Part shown: piece by piece, positions 11,601-23,389 of the stretch | Layout: the number at the start of each line of letters is the position of its first letter | Numbering within the stretch: position 1 is the stretch's first letter | Source: Amphiura filiformis | Taxonomy: Eukaryota > Echinodermata > Ophiuroidea > Amphilepidida > Amphiuridae | Direction of reading: 5' to 3' | DNA length: 64,000 nucleotides | Assembly: GCF_039555335.1 (NCBI RefSeq) | Contig: NC_092647.1 | Span: forward strand, 19,934,880 to 19,998,879 | Position numbers and translations under genes: made by a program | Notes under the pieces: generated by a model | What the model saw: the letters and a program-made list of their open reading frames with translations, nothing else | Databases searched by the model: none | Told to the model about the DNA's origin: nothing

Positions 11601-14600
11601 TTATTTGTTTTTTCATCTCAATTAACATCAATGTTATAAAAATGGAAAATGCTTGATAACGAATATATTATGATTTGGAGTTTTCATATACAGAACTCTG
11701 AAGAACTCTGACTCTGAAGAAGTATGTCGCCCAAGACATACGAAACTGTCAGGTCAGTGTCAAAAATTTTGGTTTTGTATATGAAAACTCCAAATTATAA
11801 TTATCTACAAGCCTGATGAATTGCACAATCGGTCTTTCTGCAATTTTTCAATGGGATTTTCTCAATTTTCAGATTGATCGGGGGAGACATCACTGACAGT
11901 GTGGCATCTTACCTTGTATCTCTGACTTGTGTAGTCTCTGTGGCTTTATTGTGATGTTTACAAGCAAAGAACGCATGAACCGCAATGATTAATGCAAGTG
12001 ATATTCCTATAACAGCACCTATAACAGCACCATACTTGGAGAGAATTCTGCAGAGAAAGAGAATCAAATATTTTAAGAAATGGGGCTCTTCTAGGTGAAG
12101 TCCATGTACCCCTTTATTGAATACATGATCTTAATCTCCCACATAGGGAGTGTAGATTTCAAATGGAGTCATCCATTCAGGTTACCTCATTTGAAATTCT
12201 CACTCCATGTATGGAAGATAGAGGGCATGTCTTCCACATGTCTTAGGTCTTAGTTTTACAGACACCCCAGTACAGCAGAGTTTATTCTACAGACTATATT
12301 CACACCTGAAAGTCAAGTTTGATATTCAACTACCATCTCATCAAGATTTTTTCTAGCATTAAATTTGGCACGGTAGGCATGATGTTTTGATATTTTCCAC
12401 ATCTTAATAAAAAGACAAAAACATTTGATAAATAACTGAACTCTATCGCCTACATGTTGCTTGTGTCGGTTTCTAAGCCCATGGTCAACAACAACCACTT
12501 CCTACACGGCTTCCTACAACTCAGATTTAGTCTAAACTGCTACAAACACTGACATATTAATTTATTTCATATATATTTCCAGGTCTTAGTTTTACAGGTC
12601 TTAGGTCTTAGTTTTACAGGTCTTAGTTTTACAGGTTTTAGGTCTTAGTTTTACAGACACCTTGTTTGGTAGCCTAGATATGGGGTAAGATTCTGCAACT
12701 CAGATGGCACATCCCACCAAAAAATAATTTGAGCCCCCAGGTTACTTACTTTGTGAGCAAATTCACAGTGGTTTTTGACGTTTCTTCACAGTCACAATCT
12801 ACATGATATTCATAACAATCTGGAGAAGTTCCATTGCATTTTCCAATGTCAATTGTCAGATTTTGATTTCGACATGATTTTAGGCTTTCGGACATACAAC
12901 ACCGCCAATCGTTTTTGCAAGGTATGTCAATTGGAATATGATAATTACAAGTAGGAAGTATGGTGGTTGAGCAGTCTGGAGTTTGGAAATACTCACTTGG
13001 TGTGAACACTCCTGTAAATTATGTACAGAAAAAAATTGATCAGGAAAGTATTTTTCCTCCCTTTCTCTTTTTCCTCCTCTTTTTGCAAAATGATCGGGGG
13101 TCACCTCTGCCCCCCCAAGATGTCGAGTCATATCACAAATTTTTGGCTTTTTCAATCTAAAAGTTTTGCACTATAATATTGCCAAAATGGCTTCATGTCT
13201 TCATTTTGCAAAAGTTTCTCACTTCTGAGGGGCACATCCCCCTGCGCTCCACTGCGCAAGTGCGATGTGATGGCTGCTTCATGGCCAATTTATTTTATAT
13301 ATTACAGACCCCCTGATTATTAGCCCGGTCAAAAAAATATCCTGAGTATGCGCCTGGTCTTAGCAAGCTACCTGAATGCCCATCATTTTAGCAGTTTGCT
13401 CCTATAGCAGCACCGAATCTGCTCCTGGGACAGGCAAGATTACTGCATTTGACAGATACTGAAATCTTAAAATAATGCCTGTTCAAATTGGACAAATTGT
13501 CAATGAACTCAAAAACAACAAACATGGGAGACAACACTTTTTTGTGGTGGTCATGTTCTATACCAACAGAGAGATCATTTGGTTTATTTATAAAGAATAT
13601 CCTCTATGGGATTTCTTAAGTATCTCACACCAAAGAAAAATGCCCTGACACCAGACACAACCATAATCTGCGCGTATTTAAAGGCACATTATTTCTTATG
13701 ACGTTATTAGCACTATAGTAATCTAACAACTTCTAGATTCCATGGGAAAGTGACCCATGACCCGGACAAGACCATAATCCGCAGCCATTTCCGGGCACAT
13801 GTTATTCCCTATGATAAATGCCCCAAAGCCAAACATGACCATAATTTGCGCTAATTAAGGGCACAAGTTACCATATACCATTGTTCATCATCCCTGGGGT
13901 TCATCATATTTCTAATATTTGCTAATTAGCACTATATATCTTATACCATAGGCCTATAATTGAGCCCAAAAAGGTCCCAAAACGCAGACAAAACTATCAC
14001 GCGCTAATTGAAAGGCCATCGCCATATGGAATCATTATCGTGTGTATTTTATAACACTCAATTCAATACTTTACGCATATTTCAAATAATGACCATGTCA
14101 TTTGCCATGATTTGTCATAAATGCATATAATTAATGCAGAATATCATTGAAAGCGAAAAATAACTGCATGTATGCGTCTTCGTTTATGGACATGAAAAGT
14201 TTTGCTTCAATCATTTCATGTATTTATTTCCGATAGGTACAGTTAATTGGTATGTATTTACCACAATGCCTAGGAAACTGTTGACATACATGTACCAGGC
14301 TTATGTCTTTAACTTCAACAACCATTTTTGATTTGTTTTTGTTTTTGTTTTTGATTATGCAGTAAACCTGGTAGACAGTGGTAAAGTGCTTTTTCTTTAA
14401 CTTTGGCTACTTTTTGATTTTATGATAAAGTGCCTACTTGACGCCAACAGAAACATTCTTTTTTGTCGAATTATTTAGCTTACATATTTTCAGACTTTAG
14501 AATTTGCTATGAATTCAAAGTCATATCAAACTTATTTTGAACTTGTTGACTTATTACCTTATTTCTATACGTCTGGTTCTCCTTTCCATTGTGAACCATT

Positions 14601-17600
14601 TTTCTCCAGTGTTTTGTGCTGGGAGACATCTTTAGTTTAACACGCCCGCTCTATGCATTGTTTAAGGCTCAAGTCTATACAATTGAAAACTTTTAGACTT
14701 AAGGGCTGGGGTATGAACGTTTGGACAGTATTTATTTTGGGACATTAGAGCACATCAGACATATCGAATTGCATTCTGAATACGAAGAATGTCATTCTGA
14801 TATCAAATAATTTTGATTTTTTGAAATTAGCAATTTGATACACATTTTATGGCAAATCATTAAAATTGATATTTTTGATATTTAACAGTACTTGAAGTAA
14901 ACTTTATAAATCTGATGATTTATACTTAAAGTGTATGTAGGTGGGATGAAAAGCCGACGATCAATTGAAAATTTTGACCTTTAGTATTGAAGATATGGAT
15001 TTTTTCCCCAAAACACCAAAAAAATTAGGTCTTTTTGGGAAAAAATCCATATCTTCAATATGAAAGGTCAAAATTTTCAATTGACCGTCGGCTATTCCTC
15101 ACTGCTACATACACTTTAAGAATATATCATTAGATTTATATAATTTACTTCGAGGACTGATATATATAAAAAATGTGAAAAATATCAAATTTTTATAATT
15201 TGTCATAAAATTTGTATTATATTGTGATTTTCAAAAATGAAAATTATTTGATATCAGAAAGACATGCTTCAGATTCAGAATGCAATTCGATAGGTCTGAG
15301 GTGCTCTCATGTCCCACAAAAATACTGTCGAAACGCAATAAACGCTCATTTTGGATCCCTTAAACTTGAATGCAAAATTATAATCACTTGCTGACTTGCG
15401 AGTTATCTTTAGTGTCCCCACTTGTTATGATAAACATGTTTTATTAAACATGTTAAGCCATTCCATTAATTTCCATCAATTAAGCCTGCAAGGCTTGATA
15501 ATCTTTACTTCAATTCTTATGTTATGCATGAATTGAAGTTACCTCATTTCGTGAACATTTTGACATTTATTGTGATATTTCTGTATACACAATTGTAAGC
15601 TTTTAGACTTAAACTTGGAATTCACAATTATAATCACTTGCTGACTTGCGAGTTATTATCTTATCTGTGTACCCACTTGTTATGATAAACATGTTTTATT
15701 AAACATGTTAAGCCATTAAATTCAATTCAATTAAGCCTGCAAGGCTTGATTATATTACTTCAATTCTTATATTGTTATGCATGAATTTGAAGTGAACATT
15801 TGACATTTATTATGATATTTCTGTTTCAAATGATTAACTTGAAAACGTTTAACGCTCTGATAAAACATTTAATGTTTGTGTTAATTTAAACCGCATAATT
15901 TAGCATTAAACATGTTTTCAAAGTTACGTAAAACTTATAACCAATTGATTATTCTTACTTTCCACTAAAACCTGTAAACTTATACATGACTCACTGTTAC
16001 TTTACTTTCACTTAACATGTACATTTATTGGGCGTGGAGGGTGGGTTTTTCAATAGAAGTTGATCTCTCGATGATAAAACATGATATGAATGAGTCAAAA
16101 CACCCGCCTGCATTTGACCAGCTACAATTATGCCAAGTGATTGGTTGTATCATAGCAACAACAAAACCCTTTAACAAAACCATTATGATTGCATCAAAAC
16201 CCTGCACCTGTTTTTACATGGGTGAACGCATATCTGAAATCACTGATGTGCGTAACTCCCAAGTGGATCAATGGCTTAACCCATATTATACACAAGGGTA
16301 AAAAACCCATTTATACGCCTGGCCAAAAATTTTCTCCCCATTGACAATCTGGTTTTAATTCGACTTCGCTTAATTAAACGCCATTCTGTGAACTTAAAAC
16401 AAGACTAGGCCAATAAATTAAGGCAAGAGCAATTATATATTGACTGAACCCTCAGAAGGAGAAGATTGCAGGGTTGAATTTTGGACAGGCAGTATTGGTG
16501 AAAATGACAGGCACTTGTCAAATTGTAGCTAACTAGAGTTAATACCCGTATGCGTAAATGATTATTAAGCTCAATATGCCCATATGCATAACAGCAACAT
16601 AGCCGGACCCACATGACCTTTGACCTGTTTTATGTCCTTTGACCTCGGATGACAATTAATTAATTAATGAATTTATTTATTTAACTGACCATTTCTTTCT
16701 TCAGTTAAAGGGTTAATGTATAGCCTAATACAATCACCAGCATAAAGTGGTATAGGTCTAAATCCTGGGGACTTTGATTTATCATAGCCTGATTCCTCAG
16801 TTTTATTTTACCAAGTTTAAGCTCAATCCAGCTGATAGTGTACTGTTTCACCCCATTGACCCCTTATGACCTTTGACCCTGGATGACCTATTGGATGACC
16901 TTTGACCTCAGATGACATCACTTATTTACCGGTAATTAACTACATCAATTAATAAATATATTTTTATTGTTTTACTGACTAACTTGCTTTCTTCCTTCAT
17001 TTAATGGGTTAATATAAAACCCACAGTGGAAGACATTGGCTTGATAGCAAGAGTTGGTATATTGTGCAAGGCCTATACATGTATCAGCATGATCAGAACA
17101 TATCATCAGAGCTATTTATAGATTAACAGAGAGGGCATTCAGGGTGCAATATACCATACTGTGGATTTTGGATAAAACAAACAAAATATCACAATTTCGC
17201 CGATTTTGAGCCCAATCCTTTACCGATCTCAACCAAATGTGACCTCCGCATTCCCCTCGCATCAAGGAGTCCACCCTCCGAGTTACAGCCCAATTGGACC
17301 AAGTTTAAAATTTGACCTTTGACCTTCGACCTCCGATTTCGACCTAAGGTAGCTTACGACACTCCCCGTATTTTTCTACATCCCCCGTTCGAATTTGGCG
17401 AGGCTCGGATGAAAACTGAGGGAGCCTTTTACCAACACGCATACATACACGCAACATAAGGCAAATTATAGTAAGATACCCTGATTTGGATTCTTCTTAG
17501 AAGTAGCACTATTTAATATCTTACCTGCAGTGTTATCAGACTCATTTCTTGAACAGTCGCACCGACAATCACTGTAATGAAAATGTAGGTTTAAGGTGAA

Positions 17601-18909
17601 ACTGTTAGTTAAAGGGGCATGGTCAGCAAGCATTGAAATAAGCGGGCGCGGGGAGCAAATTTACCCTCGTAAAGCCACCAATTGCTCCTGGTCCTTGTAA
17701 AATTCACATGAACCAGGAGCAATTTTCTAAAATAAATTGCTCCTGGTTACAGTTTTGCACTTGATGCAATCGTACTGGTATGCTGTATTGTATATGCAGA
17801 AAAGGATTTAATATTGAAAATTGCTCCTGTTTCTTCAGAAATTGCTCCTGGTTCACTGGGATTTTACAAGAATGTTCAAAACAAATTGCTCCTGGTTCCA
17901 GTCTACTTATTTCAAGGCTTGATGGTCAGATTTTTGAAACTAATGAGATAAGATGAAAGAAAATTGGCTATTCATTCATAATTGCTTTGATTGTGAATGT
18001 GTGCAGGCCTTGCTCCCCGGGGCCTCGCTCTCGCTCGCTCACCACCGCTCCGCCAAACTCAATTTCTAGTGAGCCATTTTCCACTCACTATAGAAACTAA
18101 ATATCGCTGGCTGCAAATCACCCAAAATTTAATCTGATTTACATTCAAGTTTCAGCTTTTTCAATATGTATTCAATTTATGGTAATAAGTTAGTTAGCCG
18201 TTATCCCTGAAAACGAATGAGAGGGTGTCAACAGTGCGTTTAAGTGTGTATTGGTACAAATGATCTTTCAGACTAGAGAGTGATTTGACCACTAGAGAGT
18301 GATTTGACCATTCGCCTAGCATCATTCTAGCGAGTGATTGACCATGAGGCAAGAATACCAATCTTGTCTCAGGAGTGACCGCTCGCCTTTGAAATCTAGA
18401 CGGCAAGGCCTGGTGTGTATCATTGAATCTGATTGGCTGATTTCATCTTGAGTTCCCCAGATTTATTAGAAACTTCTTATATTTTGTGATAAATACAGTA
18501 CCTTAAGCCTTGTTTTTGACAGGATACTGCATGGTATATTGTACAAAAGTCAAAATTTTGATAAAAATTGAGGGTTGCTTCTTGTGCAAATCTTACAATA
18601 TTTCTTTAACCCCCTTGACACTACTGGTCATCTAACAGCATTTCTGATTGGTTGATAACTTGAAATGCTCATTTCAATTGCCAATCATGACTAGGCTTTA
18701 AACTATTTATGGTCAAATTTGCACTTGTTGATGATGTTATTAATACCCTCCTTGATTGGTTCAAAATTGGACTCAATATTAATTTTGGCCAATCGGCAGG
18801 TAGTTCTCATAGGGTTAACTTACCATGTGTAGTCCCCATTTACAATTATTGCGTTGCTCCTTACTTGTACTAGTAGTAGGCTTGGTAATAGGTAATACTG
18901 GAAGATCAT
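6790..18909 (-). CDS. Receptor gene 1: Cys-rich type I membrane protein, complete, 6 exons
   Basis: Exons (minus strand): 18824-18909, 17525-17571, 12750-13011, 11913-12047, 11445-11524, 6790-6944; joined they give 765 nt, 254 residues plus stop. All introns have GT/AG ends and matching phases. Predicted order: signal peptide (about residues 1-20), a CxCxC segment, a Cys-rich ectodomain (about residues 45-125), one transmembrane helix (about 136-160) and a tyrosine-bearing cytoplasmic tail. The same exon plan and phases recur in genes 2-4, which is the main support for the model. The ectodomain matches no family I know. Function (surface receptor signalling through phosphotyrosine) is inferred. 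No frame breaks were found. It is the shortest member and has the least complex tail. Confidence 0.85.
8235..8573 (+). mobile_element. MITE family M1, copy 2
   Basis: Starts at a TTAA then AGGAGTATTTCGTGATCC, and ends GGATCACGAAATGCCC followed by a T run of nearly 30. About 90 percent similar by eye to the copy at 60212-60556. It lies in intron 5 of gene 1. Confidence 0.8.
9890..10936. mobile_element. Non-autonomous TIR transposon with 5-bp target duplication
   Basis: Perfect 15-bp inverted ends CAGGCCCGTAGCCAG and CTGGCTACGGGCCTG, flanked on both sides by TACGG. Inside, a block of about 145-185 bp with GTCCCAATTGAAGGCAT occurs three times (about 9989, 10176, 10321). No transposase is recognisable. 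It lies in intron 5 of gene 1. Confidence 0.85.
11050..11220. mobile_element. Short AGTGGCG-type MITE
   Basis: Imperfect inverted ends near CAGTGGCAGCGCTAC and TGCGCCACCACTG. The interior shares the stretch around AAATTTCCACTTTTTGCC and CTGAAATTCACTTTGCC with elements at 19121-19338 and 60945-61150. Confidence 0.65.
11445..11524 (-). CDS. Gene 1 exon 5: juxtamembrane tail
   Basis: Encodes 26 residues including STDSEDYVEIDANLPTRPKY. The DYVEID motif resembles the DYVDVD motif repeated in genes 3-5, an acidic tyrosine site typical of SH2 ligands. Phase 2 in and phase 1 out, as in genes 3 and 4. Confidence 0.85.
11667..11802. mobile_element. Fold-back element with a hammerhead-like core
   Basis: Arms of about 27 nt (TTTGGAGTTTTCATATAC and its complement) enclose CTGAAGA (11714-11720), a 7-bp perfect stem GTATGTC/GACATAC, then GAAAC. 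This is close to a hammerhead ribozyme core, but one extra A follows CTGAAGA and I could not find a clean stem III, so activity is doubtful. It lies in intron 4 of gene 1. Confidence 0.5.
11913..12047 (-). CDS. Gene 1 exon 4: transmembrane helix
   Basis: Encodes KYGAVIGAVIGISLALIIAV then HAFFACKHHNK, a single hydrophobic helix with small-residue GxxxG-like spacing, followed by basic residues that mark the cytoplasmic side. Flanked by CTGCAG and GTAAGA. Confidence 0.85.
12115..12250. repeat. Dispersed repeat fragment (CTCCCCATGTGGAAGAT type)
   Basis: Contains TTTCAAATGGAGT and TCTTCCACATG segments in opposing orientations. Related pieces occur at about 20495-20640 and 27190-27425. No coding content. 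It lies in intron 3 of gene 1. Confidence 0.5.
12581..12662. repeat. Short tandem repeat of GGTCTTAGTTTTACA
   Basis: Five to six imperfect copies of a 13-15 bp unit in intron 3 of gene 1. A single related copy is at 12243. Confidence 0.8.
12750..13011 (-). CDS. Gene 1 exon 3: Cys-rich ectodomain
   Basis: Encodes about 87 residues with cysteines spaced C-x7-C-x10-C-x5-CC-x8-C-x11-C-x6-C-x7-CxC. Key segments are CKNDWRCC and the closing DCDC. NLT and NGT are possible N-glycosylation sites. Unlike gene 2 there is only a very short stalk before the membrane helix. The acceptor is TTTACAG at 13012-13018 and the donor is GTAAGT. Confidence 0.85.
13610..14040. repeat. Degenerate tandem repeat, about four units
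   Basis: A unit of about 100-120 bp recurs, marked by AGACAAGACCATAATCCGC-like segments followed by GGGCACA near 13656, 13767, 13828 and 13985. Old and diverged. It lies in intron 2 of gene 1. Confidence 0.55.
14698..15364. mobile_element. Long fold-back MITE, family M2, copy 1
   Basis: Two arms of about 300 bp in inverted orientation, starting TTAAGGGCTGGGGTATGAAC and ending GCTCATTTTGGATCCCTTAA. A second full copy in reverse orientation lies at 43376-44010, with partial copies at 26640-26960 and 37160-37357. TTAA at both ends. It lies in intron 2 of gene 1. Confidence 0.85.
15366..15795. repeat. Tandem duplication of about 240 bp
   Basis: The stretch with CTTGCTGACTTGCGAGTTAT, AACATGTTTTATTAAACATG and AAGCCTGCAAGGCTTGAT occurs at about 15380-15550 and again at 15620-15795. 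It lies in intron 2 of gene 1. Confidence 0.8.
16600..17450. repeat. TGACCTTTGACC-rich repeat fragments
   Basis: Several short blocks of TGACCTTTGACCT, the complement of AGGTCAAAGGTCA, at about 16615, 16868, 16893 and 17318. The part at 17205-17345 also matches, reversed, the satellite at 1-1975 (a GATCTCAACCAAATG-like segment with GAGTCCACCCTCCGAG). Likely dispersed remnants of the same superfamily, in intron 2 of gene 1. Confidence 0.6.
17525..17571 (-). CDS. Gene 1 exon 2: CxCxC segment
   Basis: A 47-nt exon between TTTTCATTACAG and GTAAGAT. With the split codon it reads CDCRCDCSRNESDNTA, four alternating cysteines and one possible N-glycosylation site (NES). Phase 2 in and phase 1 out, as in the corresponding exons of genes 2 and 3. 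Confidence 0.8.
18824..18909 (-). CDS. Gene 1 exon 1: signal peptide
   Basis: Begins ATG at 18909 and encodes MIFQYYLLPSLLLVQVRS..., a short polar start, a Leu-rich hydrophobic core and a small-residue cleavage site near SNA. It ends in TG before a consensus donor GTAAG, so the next exon completes a Cys codon. Exon 1 of genes 2 and 3 ends in the same way. Confidence 0.85.
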
Positions 18910-19120
18910 GATTAGTAATATTGATCTATATAGATAAAAATATAATATCAATGTGTTATGAAATTACTTAGGCCAAGAAAAATTGTTTGCTTGTCATCTA
19001 GCCATATTTTGAAAGCCAGGCAAAATGTTTGTAAATTTGATTACTTGTGCACCAAATTTTTACTGATTCAAAATTGTGACGTACAGCCTCTGAATCTGAG
19101 TAAACACTGGTATCTACTGT

Positions 19121-19338
19121 TACACAGTGGCGGTACCACGGAGAGGGGGGCATGGGGGAAATGCCCCCCAGTCAAAACTCTTGCCCCCCAGTTCCCCTGA
19201 GTGAAAACTCAAAATTACGATAATTTCCACTTTTTGCAGCAATTTTGCGCAAAATTGGTTGATTTTGCCCCCTCTGAAATTCACTTTGCCACCTCCCCTC
19301 ATGCCCCCCCCAAAATTCCTGGTGGTTGCCACTGCTGT
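19121..19338. mobile_element. AGTGGCG-type MITE
   Basis: Ends TGTTACACAGTGGCGGTACC and GGTTGCCACTGCTGTAACA are inverted repeats. The G/C-run interior shares its core with 11050-11220 and 60945-61150. Open frames crossing it reflect the repeat only. Confidence 0.7.
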
Positions 19339-20249
19339 AACACAGATTTTTCATATGTGTGTCCTTATTTGCCATCATTTTTATAAACAAACCCCTACAT
19401 GTAACCACCCCAAAGGTTTTATAATATCCATACACACAAACACACATACAACACCCTTTCATGCACACCCCCATGCGTGGGCATTTGAAGCGAGGACTTG
19501 TGGTACACATGTGTGTAAATGGGGTTTGTAATGGCATTCAAAGTGAGGACATTTTTAGCACATTCAACCTTGTCTGTAAACGCATGTAACATACAAAGTA
19601 AGATACTAGCCTATACCCCCTATAGGAAGAGTGTTATCCAATGCGCATACTCACAAAGCGAGGACTTGGATTTTGACCTCACTTTGTCAAATTGTCCTCA
19701 CTTTGAATGTGAGAAACTATATCTTGTCATCGCTTTGAATGGCTCGGCGAACACACACCCCACAACCATACACATCAAGAAATAAGCAACAGAAGCAACT
19801 TACATTAATTATAGACTATATAATCCCGAGATATTTTCAGCTGATCTTTAGACAAAGCTGGCAGAAGTTCAAATGTTGGTATGATCAACAAAGTTCACCA
19901 CAATTAACTTATTGTTATGTCTAAAAACAATCACTTTCCTAGTTATTTTTAATATTAGCAATGAGTCAGCCATTCGCACTCATGTGCGACTTAATTTTGA
20001 TTTTTTGTATACATTATACTTCCTTGTCCTGTATTCCTTTTAATACATCCTCTGCATCTGTATCCCTTTACATCCTGTACATTTGCGACCTACTCCCACA
20101 AAATGAGCCATAAAAGTTGCCAGTGTACTATGTTTTAGCTTTCTAGTAGAAATCCTTACACCCCCTATGGAAGATGTGATCGTAACCCCAACACCCAACC
20201 CTGCTTTTTGCTATCGGAAGTTATAGAAAAAACGAAAAAGGAGAGAAGA

Positions 20250-20380
20250 TGAAGAAAGAAGTCACTTGGCACCCTATGATTCAAACCTCAGACCCCCAGG
20301 CCCCCGCATATGCCAAGCACACGATCACAGACAACCGGTAGCTACATGGGTTACGCTGCCCCAGGTAGCAATTCTGTGAT
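20250..20380 (-). repeat. tRNA-derived SINE candidate
   Basis: On the minus strand, TGTAGCTACCGGTTGTCTGT resembles a degenerate box A and GAGGTTTGAATC resembles box B, about 50 bp downstream. No cloverleaf with intact stems could be drawn, so it is not a working tRNA gene. Confidence 0.4.
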
Positions 20381-21634
20381 CATATAACACTTAGGGTGAT
20401 TGTGTCATCGCAGACCCTGGGATTCACGCATGCACAGTGGTTTTCATCGTGGTATTTTATGACTGTTAGGGTTAACATAGGCTTCAATCTGGAAAAATAC
20501 ATGTTATCTAATCCTCCACATGGGGAGTGTGAATTTCAAATGGGGATTTGAATGGGTTGAAATTGAAATTCACACTTCCTGTGTGTGGGAGATTTATGAT
20601 CATGTCTTCCATAGGGGGTGTGGATTTTAACTAGAATTGCCCATTGACGATATAGTCCAATAAACAATAAAAAAAATTCAATAAAACTAGGGCTGTTGTG
20701 CAGGGGGGTAGCCAGCTTTCTTGGTCGGGGGGGGGGGGAATAAAATTTCAGGGGCACAGCTGAAAAAATACAATGCAATCTTTTTGAGATTTCTAATATT
20801 TTAATGACTAACTTTTTAAGCTTATGACAATAGGCTCATAACCAGGGGGCTGAGGGGCAGCCACCCCACCCCCACCCCCCAAAAGTCCCCTTTTTTTGTC
20901 CCAAAAAGTCTCATTTGCGAGCATAGCGGGCAAAAATTTTGAACTGTTTCCCTTGTTGGTCATAGTTAAGTACCTGTAAGTATTTTTGTTATGTTATCAT
21001 TTTTTAGGTGATATTAATGTGTGACCGGTTTATACAGAAAGTTCATTTTAAGGGTGGAACACCATGGTATTAGGGAATTTCCATTTGGTCATAATAAAGC
21101 AGAGAAGATATCTTCCCACAATGCATTTCTTCCCATTCAATTTTCTGTACTGATTTGCTATCTAGTGCAACGTGGGTCGATAGTGATAAAAAGTGCCTCA
21201 AGATTTTGCAAAATGTGTTTATTTCGTGATTACCGACCGTACTCACCAGCGTTCGACCCGGCTGGCCGGTAACTTTTTAGGTCAAGCCCGGCTGGCCGGT
21301 AACTTTTTGAGGCATATTTCGAACACTGGTACTCACATTTATTCTCAACATGAAAACAAATGAACCTCTACAAAGTAAAAGGAGTGTTATTTGCTGTATT
21401 GAGCTGATGTGTCACTGTCATGTTGCAAAGGCTTCTGGGAAGGGTAAGATATTTTCTCTGATAATAAAGTACCTGTAACTATTTTTGTCATGTTCTATTT
21501 TTTGCATTGTCACATAGCATAATGTTGAGCCTAATAAAAGGTCATGTAGAGGATAGGGATATCCTGTACATAACTACACTTGGAATTGATACACAATGAT
21601 GATAAATAGGTCCAGGCCAATAACCCAGAAGAGC

Positions 21635-21867
21635 AGTGGCGTAGTCAAGGGGTGCGGGCAAAGGGGGCACCAGCCCACCTGTGAGAAGTCTTGCCCCCTC
21701 TTCCCTCCACCTGTGCGATGCTAGCCGCCCTGATATTTAAGATTTTAGACCTTTTTTGCAGTTTTTAGCCCATTTTTCACCATTTTTGTCAAAGCTTGCC
21801 CCCTTGAAAGTTGCCTTCACCCCTTCCTTTGCCCACCCTCTGAAAAAGTGCTGGCTACGCCACTGCA
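21635..21867. mobile_element. AGTGGCGTAG-type MITE
   Basis: Inverted ends CAGTGGCGTAGTCAAGG and GCTGGCTACGCCACTG enclose about 200 bp of non-coding sequence. No target duplication could be assigned with confidence. Confidence 0.7.
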
Positions 21868-22339
21868 GACCAAGATCCAGCTTTTTGAGGGGGGATGCTA
21901 AAAATTGGTCCACCCTTATTTTATTGTGGTTGCCATTCTATTTGGAGCTAGGGAGTCACCTTTGGATTTGCATTATTTTGCAAATAAGGGGATTAAAATC
22001 TTCCATTTTCAATGTATCTGTCCCTAGATTTGCTCCTGCATGGTAAAGGTATTTCACAACCACTACCAGGCATGGCTGTTTGTTCACCCTGTACCTGCCC
22101 TAAGCATCATGGTAGAACAGTGTCTGAATAGCACAGATCACTTCTGGACCATAAAAGATTGAATCGCTTTTAATCATTTTTAATATTAATCATTTACCAT
22201 TACTACGCCATGTGCAAGACCTTGGTAATTGAATTAAGCTCTAGATCAAATTTAGAAGAGCCCTGCAGGGCTATTAAGATCAAAATAGTTAATCATAACC
22301 CTATCCCTAGTCAGTTACCTAATATACCATTAATTTAAT

Positions 22340-22440
22340 TATCTTCTTTCGCTGTGTGATGTTGTGGTATAGGCCTAGGAGTTGGTCTCGAAATCCGAAG
22401 GTCGGTGGTTCAAGTCTTGGTGGAATTTTATGATTTTTAT
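22340..22440 (+). repeat. tRNA-derived SINE head or tRNA pseudogene
   Basis: Contains GATGTTGTGGTATAGG, box A-like, and GGTGGTTCAAGTCTTGGTGG, box B-like, with TCTCGAAATCCGAAGGTC between them as an anticodon-arm and variable-arm remnant. Acceptor stems do not pair well. Confidence 0.5.
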
Positions 22441-23389
22441 TTTTGGTTAGGTTAGAGAAATGAAAACTACTTGAAATTTCAATTTATAAATTGGAAGTAT
22501 GATATTTCCATTATAATAAATAGCTGCTCTATGGTATATCATCAAATCATGGTCCTGGACAATAAGTGGTGGTCAGTGACTGATACGTGCACCTAAATAC
22601 GAAACTGCAAGTTATATAAACTAAAGCAATCTATAAAAAACAAAACAACAAAAGGTGACAACTTCCCATTACTTTCCTATTAAATCAAAACAAACTGTGA
22701 GCATTATACTGCACAACTGTCAATTTTTGAGTTGAAATTTTTTTGTGTTGAGACGATTTTTTAAACTACCCAGTTATTAGTTTCATGAGTTATTCGTACA
22801 TAGACCTAGATGCATAACAGAACATATTTGTGCATTTTTATTTTTTTGTGGTTGCTGTGTTTAGCACAAAATTATTGTTCCATGAAAATGTCCTCTTTTA
22901 CAGTATATAGTCACAGTGCAGTGAAGTAAACTAGGTCCATATGCAGGAAGATCCTGGTTTACTAAGTGTTTGTTGTTACTGTTACCGTGGTAACCCATTA
23001 TTGTGATTAATTTTTTCAAACAAATTGACATGGATTTGGGCCACACTTCAATGATTTTGAACAAATTATTTGATACTGGTGGTTGTACTTGAACTTTGGG
23101 CATTACAAATTTTATAAACTTGTGGTTCAGCCAAAAGCAAAATAATGCATTTACATGAACCTGAATTTATATACTGACATAGCTATATGTATTTGAATGG
23201 GGCTTCAACTTCGTCAATACTGCTGTTTTCTTTGTTTTTTGCTAGATTTTTCACTTCAAAAATACCAAATGACAATTTGAATGCTGCTTGGGATCACTGA
23301 ATGGGACTTTAAATCCTAAAATGTTGAACAATGAAATGATTTGAAACTTGTTTCTTTTCTTCATACATCATGATCATGTACATGTCTAA

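Noticed and set aside
12750-13011. Ly6/uPAR three-finger or Kazal domain for the receptor ectodomains
   Set aside because: Cysteine spacing, with an adjacent CC pair and a terminal CxC, does not fit either pattern.
12880-13155. 91-codon frame overlapping gene 1 exon 3
   Set aside because: Runs through the splice acceptor into the intron in a different frame from the cysteine-conserving one.
19172-19537. 121-codon minus-strand frame
   Set aside because: Crosses a MITE and low-complexity GT-rich sequence; no homologous exon or splice context.
22340-22440. Functional tRNA gene
   Set aside because: Box A and B are visible but acceptor and D stems do not pair; SINE head or pseudogene is more likely.
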